From Paraburkholderia oxyphila NBRC 105797 (lineage in GTDB: Bacteria > Pseudomonadota > Gammaproteobacteria > Burkholderiales > Burkholderiaceae): 64,000 bases of DNA. The position numbers and the translations under genes were made by a program. Where the stretch lies: NCBI RefSeq assembly GCF_000685075.1, contig NZ_BAYD01000035.1, positions 1 to 64,000 on the forward strand, given 5' to 3'. Of this stretch, positions 34,464 through 44,880 are shown piece after piece. Under the pieces are notes generated by a model. The model was not told the DNA's origin and made no database searches. It saw only the letters and a list, made by a program, of their open reading frames with translations. Within the stretch, counting starts at the first letter, position 1. Each line of letters starts with the position of its first letter.

Positions 34464-35780
34464 TCAGGCCGGCGCGACGGCCGCGCGCTCGTCGGCCAGC
34501 GCCGCATCGAGATGCGGCATCATCGTGCGCGCCACTTCGCGCATCACCGGCATCACGACGCTGTTGCCGAACTGGCGATACGCCTGGGTGTCGCTCACGG
34601 GAATGCGGAAGGTGTCGGGAAAGCCCATCAGGCGCGCGCACTCGCGCGGGGTGAGGCGGCGCGGACGCAAGCCCTCGCCCTGGTGCACGAGAATCTCGCT
34701 GCCGTCCTTGTGATAGCGCGCGGAGAGCGTGCGCGTGACGCTGCCGGGAAACGCGAGGCCGAAGCCGAAGCCGTTGCCGGCCGCGCGATGCTTTTCCGCG
34801 TATTGCTGCAGGTAGGCCCAGAGTCCCGGTGTGAGCGTGTATTTCGGCTGCACCTGGCGTGCCGCATGATCGAAGAAGCGCTCGCCGTCCCACGGCAGGA
34901 CGGGCTCGCTGCCGTCGGTGCGATGCAGGACCGAGGCGAGGCGCGGGCCTTCCTCGGGCAGCCCCAGCGCATCCCACGTGAACGGCGCCGGCTCGCGAAA
35001 GCCGACGATGATGATGCGCTCGCGATGCTGCGGTGTGAAATGGCGGCCGTCGATCACACGATAATGCACGTCGTAGCCGAGCTCGTCGCGCAGTACTTGC
35101 AGGATCACGTCGAAGGTGCGCCCGCGATCGTGCGAAAGGAGGTTCTTGACGTTTTCGAGCAGGAAGGCGGCGGGCCGTTTCTCGGCGATGATGCGCGCGA
35201 CGTCGAAGAAGAGCGTGCCCTGGGTGGTGCACTCGAAGCCGTGCGGACGGCCGAGCGCGTTTTTCTTCGAGACGCCCGCGATCGAGAACGGCTGGCACGG
35301 AAAGCCCGCGAGCAGCACGTCGTGGTCGGGCACGTCGGCGGCCGGAAATTCGACGATGTCGCCGACGAACGCATGGTCTTCGCCGTCCTTCTGCGCGTAG
35401 TTCTCCAGATAAGTTTTCTTCGAGAATGGATTCCACTCGCTCGTCATAACGCAGGTGCCGCCGTGCGCCTCGAAGCCCATGCGAATGCCGCCGATGCCCG
35501 CGAACAGATCGACGAAGCGAAAGCGCGTGGGCCGTGCGCCGGGCGATCCCGCGCCGGGCGATCCCGCGGCGGCCTCCGCGCTATGCAGGAGCTCGCGCAG
35601 CGCCGCTTCGAGCATGGCGGGGCAGGGCGTTTCGCCTTTTTCCCAACGGCGCACGGTCTTGACGTCCTTGCCGACGTGAGCGGCGATCTGCTGCTGCGTG
35701 AAGCGCTGGCGTGCCTGCTGCAGCAGGTCTCGCGAATGGGCCGGGTGCACGAAGTCCTCTCTGGGTATTTTGGCGGACAT
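34464..35780 (-). CDS. dcm: DNA (cytosine-5) methyltransferase with N-terminal helix-turn-helix
   Basis: A 438-residue methyltransferase. Residues about 22-52 (RFTQQQIAAHVGKDVKTVRR) look like an XRE-type helix-turn-helix, as in EcoRII/Dcm-like enzymes, where it can bind DNA or repress its own promoter. Catalytic motifs in order: I DLFAGIGGIRMGFEA, IV GFPCQPFS with the nucleophile Cys, VI ENVKNL, VIII QHRERIIIVGF, IX RRLTPRECARLMGFPD and X QFGNSVVMPV. The target domain lies between VIII and IX. The linker GSPGAGSPGA is encoded by a 15-bp duplication. No restriction endonuclease is next to it, so it acts as a solitary Dcm-like enzyme; specificity (for instance CCWGG) is not proven. Confidence 0.95.
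   Translation of the reverse strand: MSAKIPREDFVHPAHSRDLLQQARQRFTQQQIAAHVGKDVKTVRRWEKGETPCPAMLEAALRELLHSAEAAAGSPGAGSPGARPTRFRFVDLFAGIGGIRMGFEAHGGTCVMTSEWNPFSKKTYLENYAQKDGEDHAFVGDIVEFPAADVPDHDVLLAGFPCQPFSIAGVSKKNALGRPHGFECTTQGTLFFDVARIIAEKRPAAFLLENVKNLLSHDRGRTFDVILQVLRDELGYDVHYRVIDGRHFTPQHRERIIIVGFREPAPFTWDALGLPEEGPRLASVLHRTDGSEPVLPWDGERFFDHAARQVQPKYTLTPGLWAYLQQYAEKHRAAGNGFGFGLAFPGSVTRTLSARYHKDGSEILVHQGEGLRPRRLTPRECARLMGFPDTFRIPVSDTQAYRQFGNSVVMPVMREVARTMMPHLDAALADERAAVAPA
35536..35565. repeat. 15-bp tandem duplication inside dcm
   Basis: GCGCCGGGCGATCCC occurs twice in a row (35536-35550 and 35551-35565) and adds five residues per copy (GSPGA) to the linker between the helix-turn-helix and motif I. 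Confidence 0.8.
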
Positions 35781-35898
35781 TATGACCGATGGGTGACCCC
35801 CGGCACCAGGAATTCCGCAGAGAGTGACGCAAGACGCGAAGGCGCTGCGCGCGGACGCCGCGCACGATGCGCGGGACGCTCGAGAGGCGGTGCGCGGC

Positions 35899-36204
35899 TC
35901 AGCGGCCGGCGGCTTTGCCGATGGCGTGCTTGGCGCTGGCCGCCGCCGCTGAGGCGGCGTTCAATTCGTGCAGGTCGATCTGGATCAGCAGGCTGTCGAT
36001 ATCGGCGAGCTGGCCTTTATTGACGTGCCCGGTGTCGAGCAGCCGGTGCAGGCGCTTGCGCCAGTAGGAGGCGGGGAGAATCGCGCCGCCGAAGTCGCCC
36101 GAGAGCGACAGCGGCATCACGCGCCGAATATGGGCGATATCCTGGTCGATGAGACTCGACATCAGGTGGCCGGCCGGGAGGGGACGCAGGGTGTCCATGC
36201 ACAT
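35899..36204 (-). CDS. Small conserved hypothetical protein
   Basis: A 101-residue protein of unknown function. The core (MSSLIDQDIAHIRRVMPLSLSGDFGGAILPASYWRKRL and onward) has mixed helical content with GAILPASYWRKRLHRLLD, followed by DIDSLLIQIDLHEL and an Ala-rich tail. There is no signal peptide or membrane span. Start codons at 36204, 36198 and 36162 are all possible; no good ribosome binding site separates them. It follows dcm divergently, about 120 bp away. Such small proteins are common in Burkholderiaceae, but no role can be inferred. Confidence 0.7.
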   Translation of the reverse strand: MCMDTLRPLPAGHLMSSLIDQDIAHIRRVMPLSLSGDFGGAILPASYWRKRLHRLLDTGHVNKGQLADIDSLLIQIDLHELNAASAAAASAKHAIGKAAGR

Positions 36205-36283
36205 TGATTACGGCAGTTTCGTCACTGACTTTAAGGGCGGATGAATCCATGTTTACCCGCGGCCGGATACATTGCCGCTGGGC

Positions 36284-36367
36284 TCAACGCAAGATAAGCA
36301 TCGTCATCGACGAAACGACGACGGTGCCGAGCGCCGCCATCAGCGCGAATACGTAAGGTGAGGTCAT
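36284..36367 (-). CDS. Candidate 27-residue membrane peptide
   Basis: A short frame, MTSPYVFALMAALGTVVVSS followed by MTMLILR, from the ATG at 36367 to a TGA. Nearly all of it forms a single hydrophobic span, like the tiny membrane proteins CydX or KdpF. The ribosome binding site is weak (GAGA). It lies in the gap between two small hypothetical genes that would otherwise be empty. Conservation in relatives would decide whether it is real. Confidence 0.35.
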   Translation of the reverse strand: MTSPYVFALMAALGTVVVSSMTMLILR

Positions 36368-36602
36368 GGCGTTGGTCTCGTTTTGCGTGGTGCTTGAGAC
36401 CATCGTAGGCGATGGCGGGGCCCATGAATGTTAACAATTGACAAGTCACGGCTGCCTGCATCACGCAACGGCCATGGCCGCCCTGAGAGCGGCGGCTCGC
36501 GCCCGGTTGCGGCGTGCCGCCGGGCCCCGGCCGCCGGCCTGAACGGCTGCGATGCGCTTGGGCAGCGAGGTCCGGCGGCTCGCACGACCTCGCGCGGCAG
36601 CC

Positions 36603-36878
36603 TTACTCCTCCGGCGTTTCGGGCGTGGGCGCCGGACCTTGTGCGGCGCCTTCGAGGAAACGGCGCGTGGCCTCGAACGAATTGAGCATCTGCTCGGGCC
36701 AGGGCGTCTGCAGCATGACGGCCTGATGATTCTCGAACGCCGACGACAGCAGCTTGATGAGCTCCGGCGAGCTCAGATGGCGCAGCAGGACGCTCACGGC
36801 GATCGCGGTGGCCTGGCTGGCGCCGGCCGTCTGCAGTTCGGAGTGGGTGAGGGCGGCGAGTTGCTTGTTGATGTCCAT
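36603..36878 (-). CDS. Small conserved hypothetical protein
   Basis: A 91-residue protein from the ATG at 36878, MDINKQLAALTHSELQTAGA. It is largely helical (ATAIAVSVLLRHLSSPELIK, FENHQAVMLQTPWPEQMLNS) with a Pro/Glu-rich tail. No domain is recognised. The longer frame to 37007 starts in low-complexity Arg-rich sequence and was rejected. It lies just downstream, on the same strand, of tRNA-Arg. Its function is unknown. Confidence 0.65.
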   Translation of the reverse strand: MDINKQLAALTHSELQTAGASQATAIAVSVLLRHLSSPELIKLLSSAFENHQAVMLQTPWPEQMLNSFEATRRFLEGAAQGPAPTPETPEE

Positions 36879-37042
36879 GGTGGATCTGCCTGGAAAGAGG
36901 ACGCTGCGAGGCGCGCGGCATCGGCGACCGGCTCGCGCGGGATGCGCAGCGAGAGCGTAACGAAATAAAGGGAGAGATCGGGGCCGCCGCGCCGGCAGGG
37001 CGGGCACGGGCGAGCGGCGCGGTGAAGATGGGTGCGGGCGGC

Positions 37043-37117
37043 TGGTCCCCCTGGCAGGAATCGAACCTGCATCTAGCGCTTAGGAGGCACTTGTTCTATC
37101 CATTGAACTACAGGGAG
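37043..37117 (-). tRNA. tRNA-Arg (anticodon CCT)
   Basis: A full cloverleaf reads on the minus strand: acceptor CTCCCTG/CAGGGGG with one G-T pair, D-stem GTTC/GAAC, anticodon stem AGTGC/GCGCT with loop CTCCTAA, and T-arm GCAGG-TTCGATT-CCTGC. CCA is encoded at the 3' end. The anticodon CCT reads AGG. tRNA-Arg genes of this type are frequent integration targets, but no direct repeat of its 3' end or integrase was found here. Confidence 0.95.
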
Positions 37118-37288
37118 CCGTCAAATCCGCTGCGGGGAGCGCGAGCCCCCTCTCCGCCAGACCGCCATGTTTCCCAAGTCACCCGTCATGGCGCGGAGTC
37201 TGCGCACAAAGTGTGGTTGTGCGGCGCAGGCGCAAGAGTATAGCAAACGCCATCCGGCTGGAAAATGCCACCCCGCTCGGCGCGCGCT

Positions 37289-37471
37289 TCAGAACTCCAC
37301 GGCGACGAAATCGGCCTTGCCCACGTCGCACAGCGGGCAGCGCCAGTCTTCGGGGATATCCGCGAAGCGCGTGCCCGCGGCGATGCCTTCGTCGGGCAGC
37401 CCATCTTCTTCGTTATAGACCCAGCCGCAGATCAGGCAGACCCAACTCTTGTATTCGATCACTTCGCTCAC
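37289..37471 (-). CDS. rubA: Rubredoxin
   Basis: A 60-residue electron-transfer protein carrying one Fe(Cys)4 site. The two Cys pairs are in WVCLICGWVYNEEDG and WRCPLCDVGK. The start is taken as GTG at 37471 (MSEVIEYKSW), since no ATG is present at the right distance and AAGG lies upstream. The in-frame extension to 37558 is not family-like. It may serve alkane hydroxylase or oxidative-stress reductases. It is monocistronic. Confidence 0.93.
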   Translation of the reverse strand: MSEVIEYKSWVCLICGWVYNEEDGLPDEGIAAGTRFADIPEDWRCPLCDVGKADFVAVEF

Positions 37472-37815
37472 AACACACCTTTCATTCCAGTTCGACGCGG
37501 TTTTCCGCGGATCGTTGCCCGCGGATTGAGCCGCCCATCTAGCCCCAGATAGCCACATATGGCCCCGTTAGCCACCCTGGCCCGCTTGAGGCGGGGCGGC
37601 GGGCGAGCCGCGATATTACAGGAAAATGACGCTCCGGCCGCGCGCGGCGGGTTCACGGCGCCGCGATCGGCCAGGCGCGGCCGGGCATGCGCGCGTGGGC
37701 GGACGTCACAGCGAATGCCACGGCGAGCATCGAGGCAACGGGGCCAGGGCGGCGGACCCCATGCGCCCCGGTACAATACGCGCTTGCTCTCCAACGCAGG
37801 CAACGGTCTCCATTC
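37472..37815. other. Divergent non-coding region between rubredoxin and uup
   Basis: About 340 bp. A TACAAT at 37772-37777 could be the -10 for uup, but its -35 is poor. No coding frame is convincing. Confidence 0.4.
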
Positions 37816-39744
37816 ATGTCGCTTTACACCATCACCGGCGCGCAACTCGCGTTCGGCCACGTCGCGCTGCTTGATCACGCGGACTTTTCGCTCGAAGCCG
37901 GCGAGCGCGTCGGGCTGATCGGCCGCAATGGCGCGGGCAAGTCGTCGCTGCTCACGATCGTCGCCGACCTCGCCCGGCCCGACGACGGCCTCGTCACGCG
38001 CCAGCAGGATCTTTCGACCGTCTACGTGCCGCAGGAGCCCGATTTCGACGCCGATGCCACCGTGTTCGACACCGTCGCCTCGGGGCTCGCGGGCGTGCGC
38101 GCGCTGCTCGACGAATTCGACGTGGTCGCGCACAAGCTCGCGGACACCCCCGAAGGCGCGGAGCACGACGCGCTGCTCGCGCGCATGAATGCGCTGCAGT
38201 CGTCGCTCGATCACGCCGACGCCTGGAACTGGCGCACGCGCGTGTCGACCACGCTCGCGCAGATCGGCCTCGAAGGCGACGCGCGTGTGGGCGCGCTCTC
38301 GGGCGGCATGCAAAAGCGCGTCGCGCTGGCGCGCGCGCTCGTCGTGCAGCCCGACGTGCTGCTGCTCGACGAACCGACCAACCACCTCGACTTCGACGGC
38401 ATCCGCTGGCTCGAAGAGCTGCTCGTCGCGCAGCGCTCGAGCCTGCTCTTCATCACCCACGACCGCGCGTTCCTCGACCGCGTGGCCACGCGCATCGTCG
38501 AGCTCGACCGCGGCAAGCTGCTCTCGTATCCGGGCAACTTCTCGCAGTACCAGGAGCGCAAGGCACAGCAGCTCGAAGTCGAGCGCGTGGAAAACGAGAA
38601 GTTCGACAAGCTGCTCGCGCAGGAAGAAGTCTGGATCCGCAAGGGCGTCGAGGCGCGGCGCACGCGCAGCGTGGGCCGCATCGCGCGGCTCGTGCAGATG
38701 CGCCACGAACGCGAGGAGCGCCGCAACGTTCAGGGCAACGTGAAGCTCGACGTCGCGCAGGGCGAGAAGTCAGGCAAGATCGTCGCGGAGCTCACCGACG
38801 TCACCAAGCGTTATGGCGATCGCACGATCGTCGATAACTTCACGACCACGGTGATGCGCGGCGACAAGATCGGCTTCGTCGGTCCGAACGGCGCGGGCAA
38901 GACCACGCTGTTGAAATTGATCCTCGGCGAGCTGAAGCCCGATGCCGGCACGGTGCGCGTGGGCACGAACCTGCAGGTGGCGTACTTCGACCAGATGCGC
39001 GCGCAGCTCGACCTCGAAAAGAGCCTCGCCGATACCATCAGCCCCGGCAGCGACTGGGTCGAGATCAACGGCGCGAAGAAGCACGTGATGAGCTATCTGG
39101 GCGACTTCCTGTTCTCGCCCGAGCGCGCGCGCTCGCCCGTGAAGTCGCTCTCGGGCGGCGAGCGCAACCGCCTGCTGCTCGCGCGTCTGTTTGCGCGCCC
39201 CGCGAACGTGCTGGTGCTCGACGAGCCGACCAACGACCTCGACATTCCCACGCTCGAGCTGCTCGAAGAATTGCTGACCGATTACGACGGCACCGTGTTG
39301 CTGGTGAGCCACGATCGCGCGTTCCTCGACAACGTGGTGACTTCGGTGATCGCCTCCGAGGGCGAAGGCCGCTGGCGCGAATACGTGGGCGGCTTCACCG
39401 ACTGGCAGACCCAGAGCGCCCGCGCGCAGGAGCTTGCCGAGGCGCGCGCGCCGAAGGAGGCGGCCCCCGCTGCGGCCGCGCCGAAGGAGAGCGCGGCGGG
39501 CCGCAATGCGCAGCGCACCGTGAAGCTTTCGTTCAAGGAGCAGCGCGAGCTCGAGGAACTGCCCAAGCGCATCGAGGCGCTGGAGACGGAGCAGAAGGAG
39601 ATCGGCGCGAAGATCGAGGATGGCTCGATTTTTGCGAAGGATGCGCAGGAGGGCACGCGGCTCACCGAGCGCTATGCGCAGATCGACGAGGAATTGCTGA
39701 TGGCGCTGGAGCGGTGGGAAGAGCTGGAGAGCAAGCGCAAGTGA
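37816..39744 (+). CDS. uup: ABC-F ATPase Uup
   Basis: A 642-residue cytoplasmic protein with two ATPase domains and no membrane part. Domain 1: GRNGAGKSS, LSGGMQKRVALARAL, LLLDEPTNHLDFD. The linker carries the basic RKGVEARRTRSVGRI. Domain 2: GPNGAGKTT, LSGGERNRLLLARL, LVLDEPTNDLDIP. An Ala/Pro-rich hinge (KEAAPAAAAPKES) leads to a C-terminal coiled coil (KRIEALETEQKEIG and on), the DNA-binding part typical of Uup. ABC-F proteins act on ribosomes; Uup also affects transposon precise excision. It starts at the ATG at 37816. A terminator follows directly. Confidence 0.93.
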   Translation: MSLYTITGAQLAFGHVALLDHADFSLEAGERVGLIGRNGAGKSSLLTIVADLARPDDGLVTRQQDLSTVYVPQEPDFDADATVFDTVASGLAGVRALLDEFDVVAHKLADTPEGAEHDALLARMNALQSSLDHADAWNWRTRVSTTLAQIGLEGDARVGALSGGMQKRVALARALVVQPDVLLLDEPTNHLDFDGIRWLEELLVAQRSSLLFITHDRAFLDRVATRIVELDRGKLLSYPGNFSQYQERKAQQLEVERVENEKFDKLLAQEEVWIRKGVEARRTRSVGRIARLVQMRHEREERRNVQGNVKLDVAQGEKSGKIVAELTDVTKRYGDRTIVDNFTTTVMRGDKIGFVGPNGAGKTTLLKLILGELKPDAGTVRVGTNLQVAYFDQMRAQLDLEKSLADTISPGSDWVEINGAKKHVMSYLGDFLFSPERARSPVKSLSGGERNRLLLARLFARPANVLVLDEPTNDLDIPTLELLEELLTDYDGTVLLVSHDRAFLDNVVTSVIASEGEGRWREYVGGFTDWQTQSARAQELAEARAPKEAAPAAAAPKESAAGRNAQRTVKLSFKEQRELEELPKRIEALETEQKEIGAKIEDGSIFAKDAQEGTRLTERYAQIDEELLMALERWEELESKRK

Positions 39745-39772
39745 CGTGAAAAGCTGGCGCAAGCGGGAGAAG

Positions 39773-39798
39773 GCGGCCTGATGAAGGCCGCTTTTTTT
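39773..39798 (+). terminator. Intrinsic terminator of uup
   Basis: GCGGCC (39773-39778) and GGCCGC (39786-39791) form a stem followed by seven Ts (39792-39798). The T-run overlaps the stop codon of the convergent HepT-like gene. Confidence 0.85.
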
Positions 39799-40153
39799 AT
39801 GAGCTCTTCAGGCTGCGGAGGTCGCGTTCCAGTGCTGGTAAATCGCACTGAACGGTGGCCCAGATCGTCTTCGCAGTGATGTTGAAATAGTCGTGTGTGA
39901 CGCGCTCTCCCATGGCCTCCATCTGTAGCCACGGAATCTCGGGATGCGCTGTCATGAAGGCTGCATCACTGAGCTTCACGCGGCGCGCTGCCTCGCCGAT
40001 GATATTGAGGTTGCGCGCGACGGCGTCGCACATCATCGGAGATGCTTGAAACGTTTCCAGTGTCACCGACTCAGTGTAGTCATGGACACGTTCGATAGCC
40101 TTGAGCATGTGCTCTATGTGGTCGCGCGTGCGCGAGGCTCCGGATGGTCTCAT
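39797..40153 (-). CDS. Orphan HepT-like (HEPN/DUF86) protein
   Basis: A 118-residue protein of the HepT family. These are usually toxin ribonucleases paired with an MNT-type nucleotidyltransferase antitoxin. Family regions TRDHIEHMLKAIERVHDYTE, ARNLNIIGEAARRV and HPEIPWLQMEAMG are clear. The usual RX4HXY active motif appears here as GERVTHDYF, with Gly in place of the first Arg, so nuclease activity may be lost. The ATG at 40153 has GGGGGAG upstream. No nucleotidyltransferase gene is found on either side; parE follows divergently. It may be a degenerate toxin relic or a repurposed HEPN protein. Confidence 0.85.
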   Translation of the reverse strand: MRPSGASRTRDHIEHMLKAIERVHDYTESVTLETFQASPMMCDAVARNLNIIGEAARRVKLSDAAFMTAHPEIPWLQMEAMGERVTHDYFNITAKTIWATVQCDLPALERDLRSLKSS

Positions 40154-40287
40154 AGGCGCTGCACTCCCCCAAATTGCGCAACAAACCGGCTGAAACGGCG
40201 CCGGCGGGCGGCATGCCACCCGTGCCCCATTCTACGCGACTCAAGCCCCTCGCCGCCCCTCGGCCGAACGGCCGACCCTTTTCCAAA

Positions 40288-40315
40288 TTGCCGCGCAAGC
40301 TCAAATCAGTACAAT
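40288..40315 (+). promoter_or_regulatory. Sigma-70 promoter candidate for parE
   Basis: TTGCCG (40288-40293) and TACAAT (40310-40315) are 16 bp apart, 182 bp before the parE ATG. A start near 40322 would include the palindrome at 40441-40471 in the leader. Confidence 0.5.
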
Positions 40316-40440
40316 ACCTCGCGAATCGGAGCGACTCGCGCGAGCGCGCGCCGGCCCGGCAAGGTTTGCCCGGGCGTTGCGCAGCGCGCCCAGCCCGTTG
40401 TTTCGTCACGGTTTTTTTGAACACTCAACGCGTTGTCCCC

Positions 40441-40471
40441 GCAGATGTCCACAGCACCTGTGGACATCTGC
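40441..40471. repeat. Perfect 14-bp inverted repeat in the parE leader
   Basis: GCAGATGTCCACAG (40441-40454) and its exact complement CTGTGGACATCTGC (40458-40471) enclose only CAC. It ends 25 bp before the parE ATG, so it could be a repressor site or an RNA hairpin next to the ribosome binding region. Confidence 0.8.
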
Positions 40472-40496
40472 ACAGGACGACCCCCTGCGGATCACC

Positions 40497-42488
<1,992 letters not shown>

Positions 42489-42545
42489 GCGCGCACGCCT
42501 TCTCACCCCATACACGCCCATACAAGATTACGGACTGACTGAAAC

Positions 42546-44861
42546 ATGGACGATCTCTTTGCTGAAGTGACCGACGCCCCGAACGGCGACACGCTCACGC
42601 TCGGCCACTACGCGGAGCGCGCGTACCTCGACTACGCGGTGAGCGTGGTGAAGGGCCGCGCGCTGCCCGACGTCTGCGACGGCCAGAAGCCGGTGCAGCG
42701 ACGCATCCTCTTCGCGATGAACGAGATGGGTCTCGGCGACAACGCCAAGCCCGTGAAGTCGGCGCGCGTGGTCGGCGACGTGCTCGGCAAGTACCACCCG
42801 CACGGCGACCAGTCGGCCTACGACGCGCTCGTGCGTCTCGCCCAGGACTTCTCGATGCGCTATCCGCTCATCGACGGCCAGGGCAATTTCGGCTCGCGCG
42901 ACGGCGACGGCGCGGCGGCCATGCGTTACACCGAAGCGCGTTTGACGCCCATCGCGAAGCTCCTGCTCGACGAAATCGACATGGGCACCGTCGATTTCAT
43001 GCCGAACTACGACGGCTCGTTCCAGGAGCCGAAGACGCTGCCCGCGCGCCTGCCGATGCTGCTGCTCAACGGCGCATCGGGCATCGCGGTCGGTCTCGCC
43101 ACGGAAATTCCCTCGCATAACCTGCGCGAAGTCGCGGCGGCGGCTGTGGCGATGATCCGGAATCCGAAGCTTTCGCACGCGGAGATCATGGAACGGCTGC
43201 CGGGGCCCGATTTCCCGGGCGGCGGCCAGATCATCTCGAGCGAGGCGGAGATCGCGGCGGCCTACGAGTCGGGCCGCGGCAGCCTCAAGGTGCGCGCGCG
43301 CTGGAAGATCGAAGATCTCGCGCGCGGCCAGTGGCAGCTCGTGGTGACCGAGCTGCCGCCGAACACCTCGGGCCAGAAGGTGCTCGAGGAGATCGAAGAG
43401 CTCACGAACCCGAAGCTCAAGCTCGGCAAGAAGACGCTCACGCCCGAGCAGTTGCAGAGCAAGCAGTCGATGCTCGCGCTGCTCGACGCCGTGCGCGACG
43501 AGTCGGGCAAGGACGCGCCCGTGCGCCTCGTGTTCGAGCCGAAGACGAGCCGCATCGACCAGGGCGAGTTCGTCAACTCGCTGCTCGCCAACACGAGCCT
43601 CGAGTCGAATGCGTCGCTGAACCTCGTGATGATCGGCGCCGATGGTCGGCCGCGCCAGAAGGGCATCAGCGAGATCCTCGGCGAGTGGATCGGCTTCCGC
43701 TTCGCGACGGTCACGCGCCGCACGCAGCATCGCCTGACGAAGGTCGACGACCGCATCCACATCCTCGAAGGGCGGATGATCGTCTTCCTCAATATTGACG
43801 AGGTCATCCGCATCATCCGCGAGTCGGACGAGCCCAAGAGCGCGCTGATGGGCGCGTTCGGCCTCTCCGAGCGCCAGGCCGAGGACATTCTTGAAATCCG
43901 TCTGCGCCAGTTGGCGCGGCTGGAAAAGATCAAGATCGAGAAGGAGCTCGCGGAGCTGCGCGAAGAGAAGGCGAAGCTCGAAGAGCTGCTCGCGAACGAG
44001 TCGTCGATGAAGCGGCTCATCGTGAAGGAGATCGAAGCCGATGCGAAGCAGTACGGCGACGACCGCCGCACGCTGATCCAGCAGGAAAAGCGCGCGAGCT
44101 TCGAAGTGCGCGTGGTGGACGAGCCGGTCACGGTGGTCGTCTCGCAGAAGGGCTGGGTGCGTGCGCTCAAGGGCCACGGGCTCGATACGCAAAGCTTCAC
44201 GTTCAAGGCCGGCGACGGGCTCTACGCGGCGTTCCAGTGCCGTACGCCCGACACGCTGATCGCGTGGGGCAGCAATGGGCGCGTCTATTCGGTGGCGGTC
44301 GCGCAGTTGCCGGGCGGCCGCGGCGACGGCGTGCCGGTCACCTCGCTCATCGAGCTCGAAGCGGGCACGCATCTGCTGCATTACTTCGCGGCGAATGCGG
44401 AACAGCAACTGCTGCTCGCGTCGAGCAACGGCTTTGGCTTCATCGCGAAGATCGGCGACATGGTGAGCCGCGTGAAGGCCGGCAAGGCGTTCATGACGAT
44501 CGACGAGGGCTGCGTGCCGCTCGCGCCCATGCCGATGCTGCCCGATGCGATCCAGGTGGCGTGTCTGTCCTCGGGCGGCCGCCTGCTCGTGTTCGGCCTC
44601 GACGAGATGAAGACGCTCTCGGGCGGCGGGCGCGGCGTCACGCTGATGCAGCTCGACGAGAAGGAAAAGCTCGTGCAGGCGCTCGCGATCACCGCCGCGG
44701 GCGTCGTGCTCGAGGGCACGGGCCGCGGCGGCAAGGCCGGCGAGGATCTGATGACCGGCGCGGTGCTGGCGCCGCAGATCGGCAAGCGGGCGCGCAAGGG
44801 CCGTGCGCCCGACTCGAAGCTCAAGGTCGTCACGGGCCTGCGCCCGGTGATGCCGCAATAA
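42546..44861 (+). CDS. parC: DNA topoisomerase IV subunit A
   Basis: A 771-residue DNA breakage-rejoining subunit. The winged-helix domain has KPVQRRILFAM and the catalytic Tyr in AAAMRYTEARL. The quinolone region reads KYHPHGDQSAYDALV, with Gln and Asp where E. coli ParC has Ser80 and Glu84. The C-terminal domain has beta-pinwheel blades (GWVRALKGHG, GRVYSVAVAQLPGGRGDGVP, GGRGVTLMQLDEKEKL). It is co-transcribed with parE. Two strong hairpins lie in the following intergenic region. Confidence 0.96.
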   Translation: MDDLFAEVTDAPNGDTLTLGHYAERAYLDYAVSVVKGRALPDVCDGQKPVQRRILFAMNEMGLGDNAKPVKSARVVGDVLGKYHPHGDQSAYDALVRLAQDFSMRYPLIDGQGNFGSRDGDGAAAMRYTEARLTPIAKLLLDEIDMGTVDFMPNYDGSFQEPKTLPARLPMLLLNGASGIAVGLATEIPSHNLREVAAAAVAMIRNPKLSHAEIMERLPGPDFPGGGQIISSEAEIAAAYESGRGSLKVRARWKIEDLARGQWQLVVTELPPNTSGQKVLEEIEELTNPKLKLGKKTLTPEQLQSKQSMLALLDAVRDESGKDAPVRLVFEPKTSRIDQGEFVNSLLANTSLESNASLNLVMIGADGRPRQKGISEILGEWIGFRFATVTRRTQHRLTKVDDRIHILEGRMIVFLNIDEVIRIIRESDEPKSALMGAFGLSERQAEDILEIRLRQLARLEKIKIEKELAELREEKAKLEELLANESSMKRLIVKEIEADAKQYGDDRRTLIQQEKRASFEVRVVDEPVTVVVSQKGWVRALKGHGLDTQSFTFKAGDGLYAAFQCRTPDTLIAWGSNGRVYSVAVAQLPGGRGDGVPVTSLIELEAGTHLLHYFAANAEQQLLLASSNGFGFIAKIGDMVSRVKAGKAFMTIDEGCVPLAPMPMLPDAIQVACLSSGGRLLVFGLDEMKTLSGGGRGVTLMQLDEKEKLVQALAITAAGVVLEGTGRGGKAGEDLMTGAVLAPQIGKRARKGRAPDSKLKVVTGLRPVMPQ

Positions 44862-44880
44862 GCGCTTCAGCGGCTGCAAT

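Larger units (their letters stand above)
40154..40496. other. Divergent non-coding region before parE
   Basis: About 340 bp containing the parE promoter candidate (40288-40315) and the leader palindrome (40441-40471). No nucleotidyltransferase partner for the HepT-like gene can be read here on either strand. Confidence 0.6.

Noticed and set aside
36231..36464. A 77-residue minus-strand frame
   Set aside because: Its composition is random-like; a shorter overlapping frame with a clear hydrophobic span was preferred.
37043..37117. tRNA-Arg as the attachment site of an integrated element
   Set aside because: No integrase gene and no second copy of the tRNA 3' end were found within the window; neighbours are housekeeping genes.
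40441..40471. The parE palindrome as a DnaA box pair
   Set aside because: TGTGGACA differs from the DnaA box (TGTGGATAA) at key positions, so DnaA binding is not supported.
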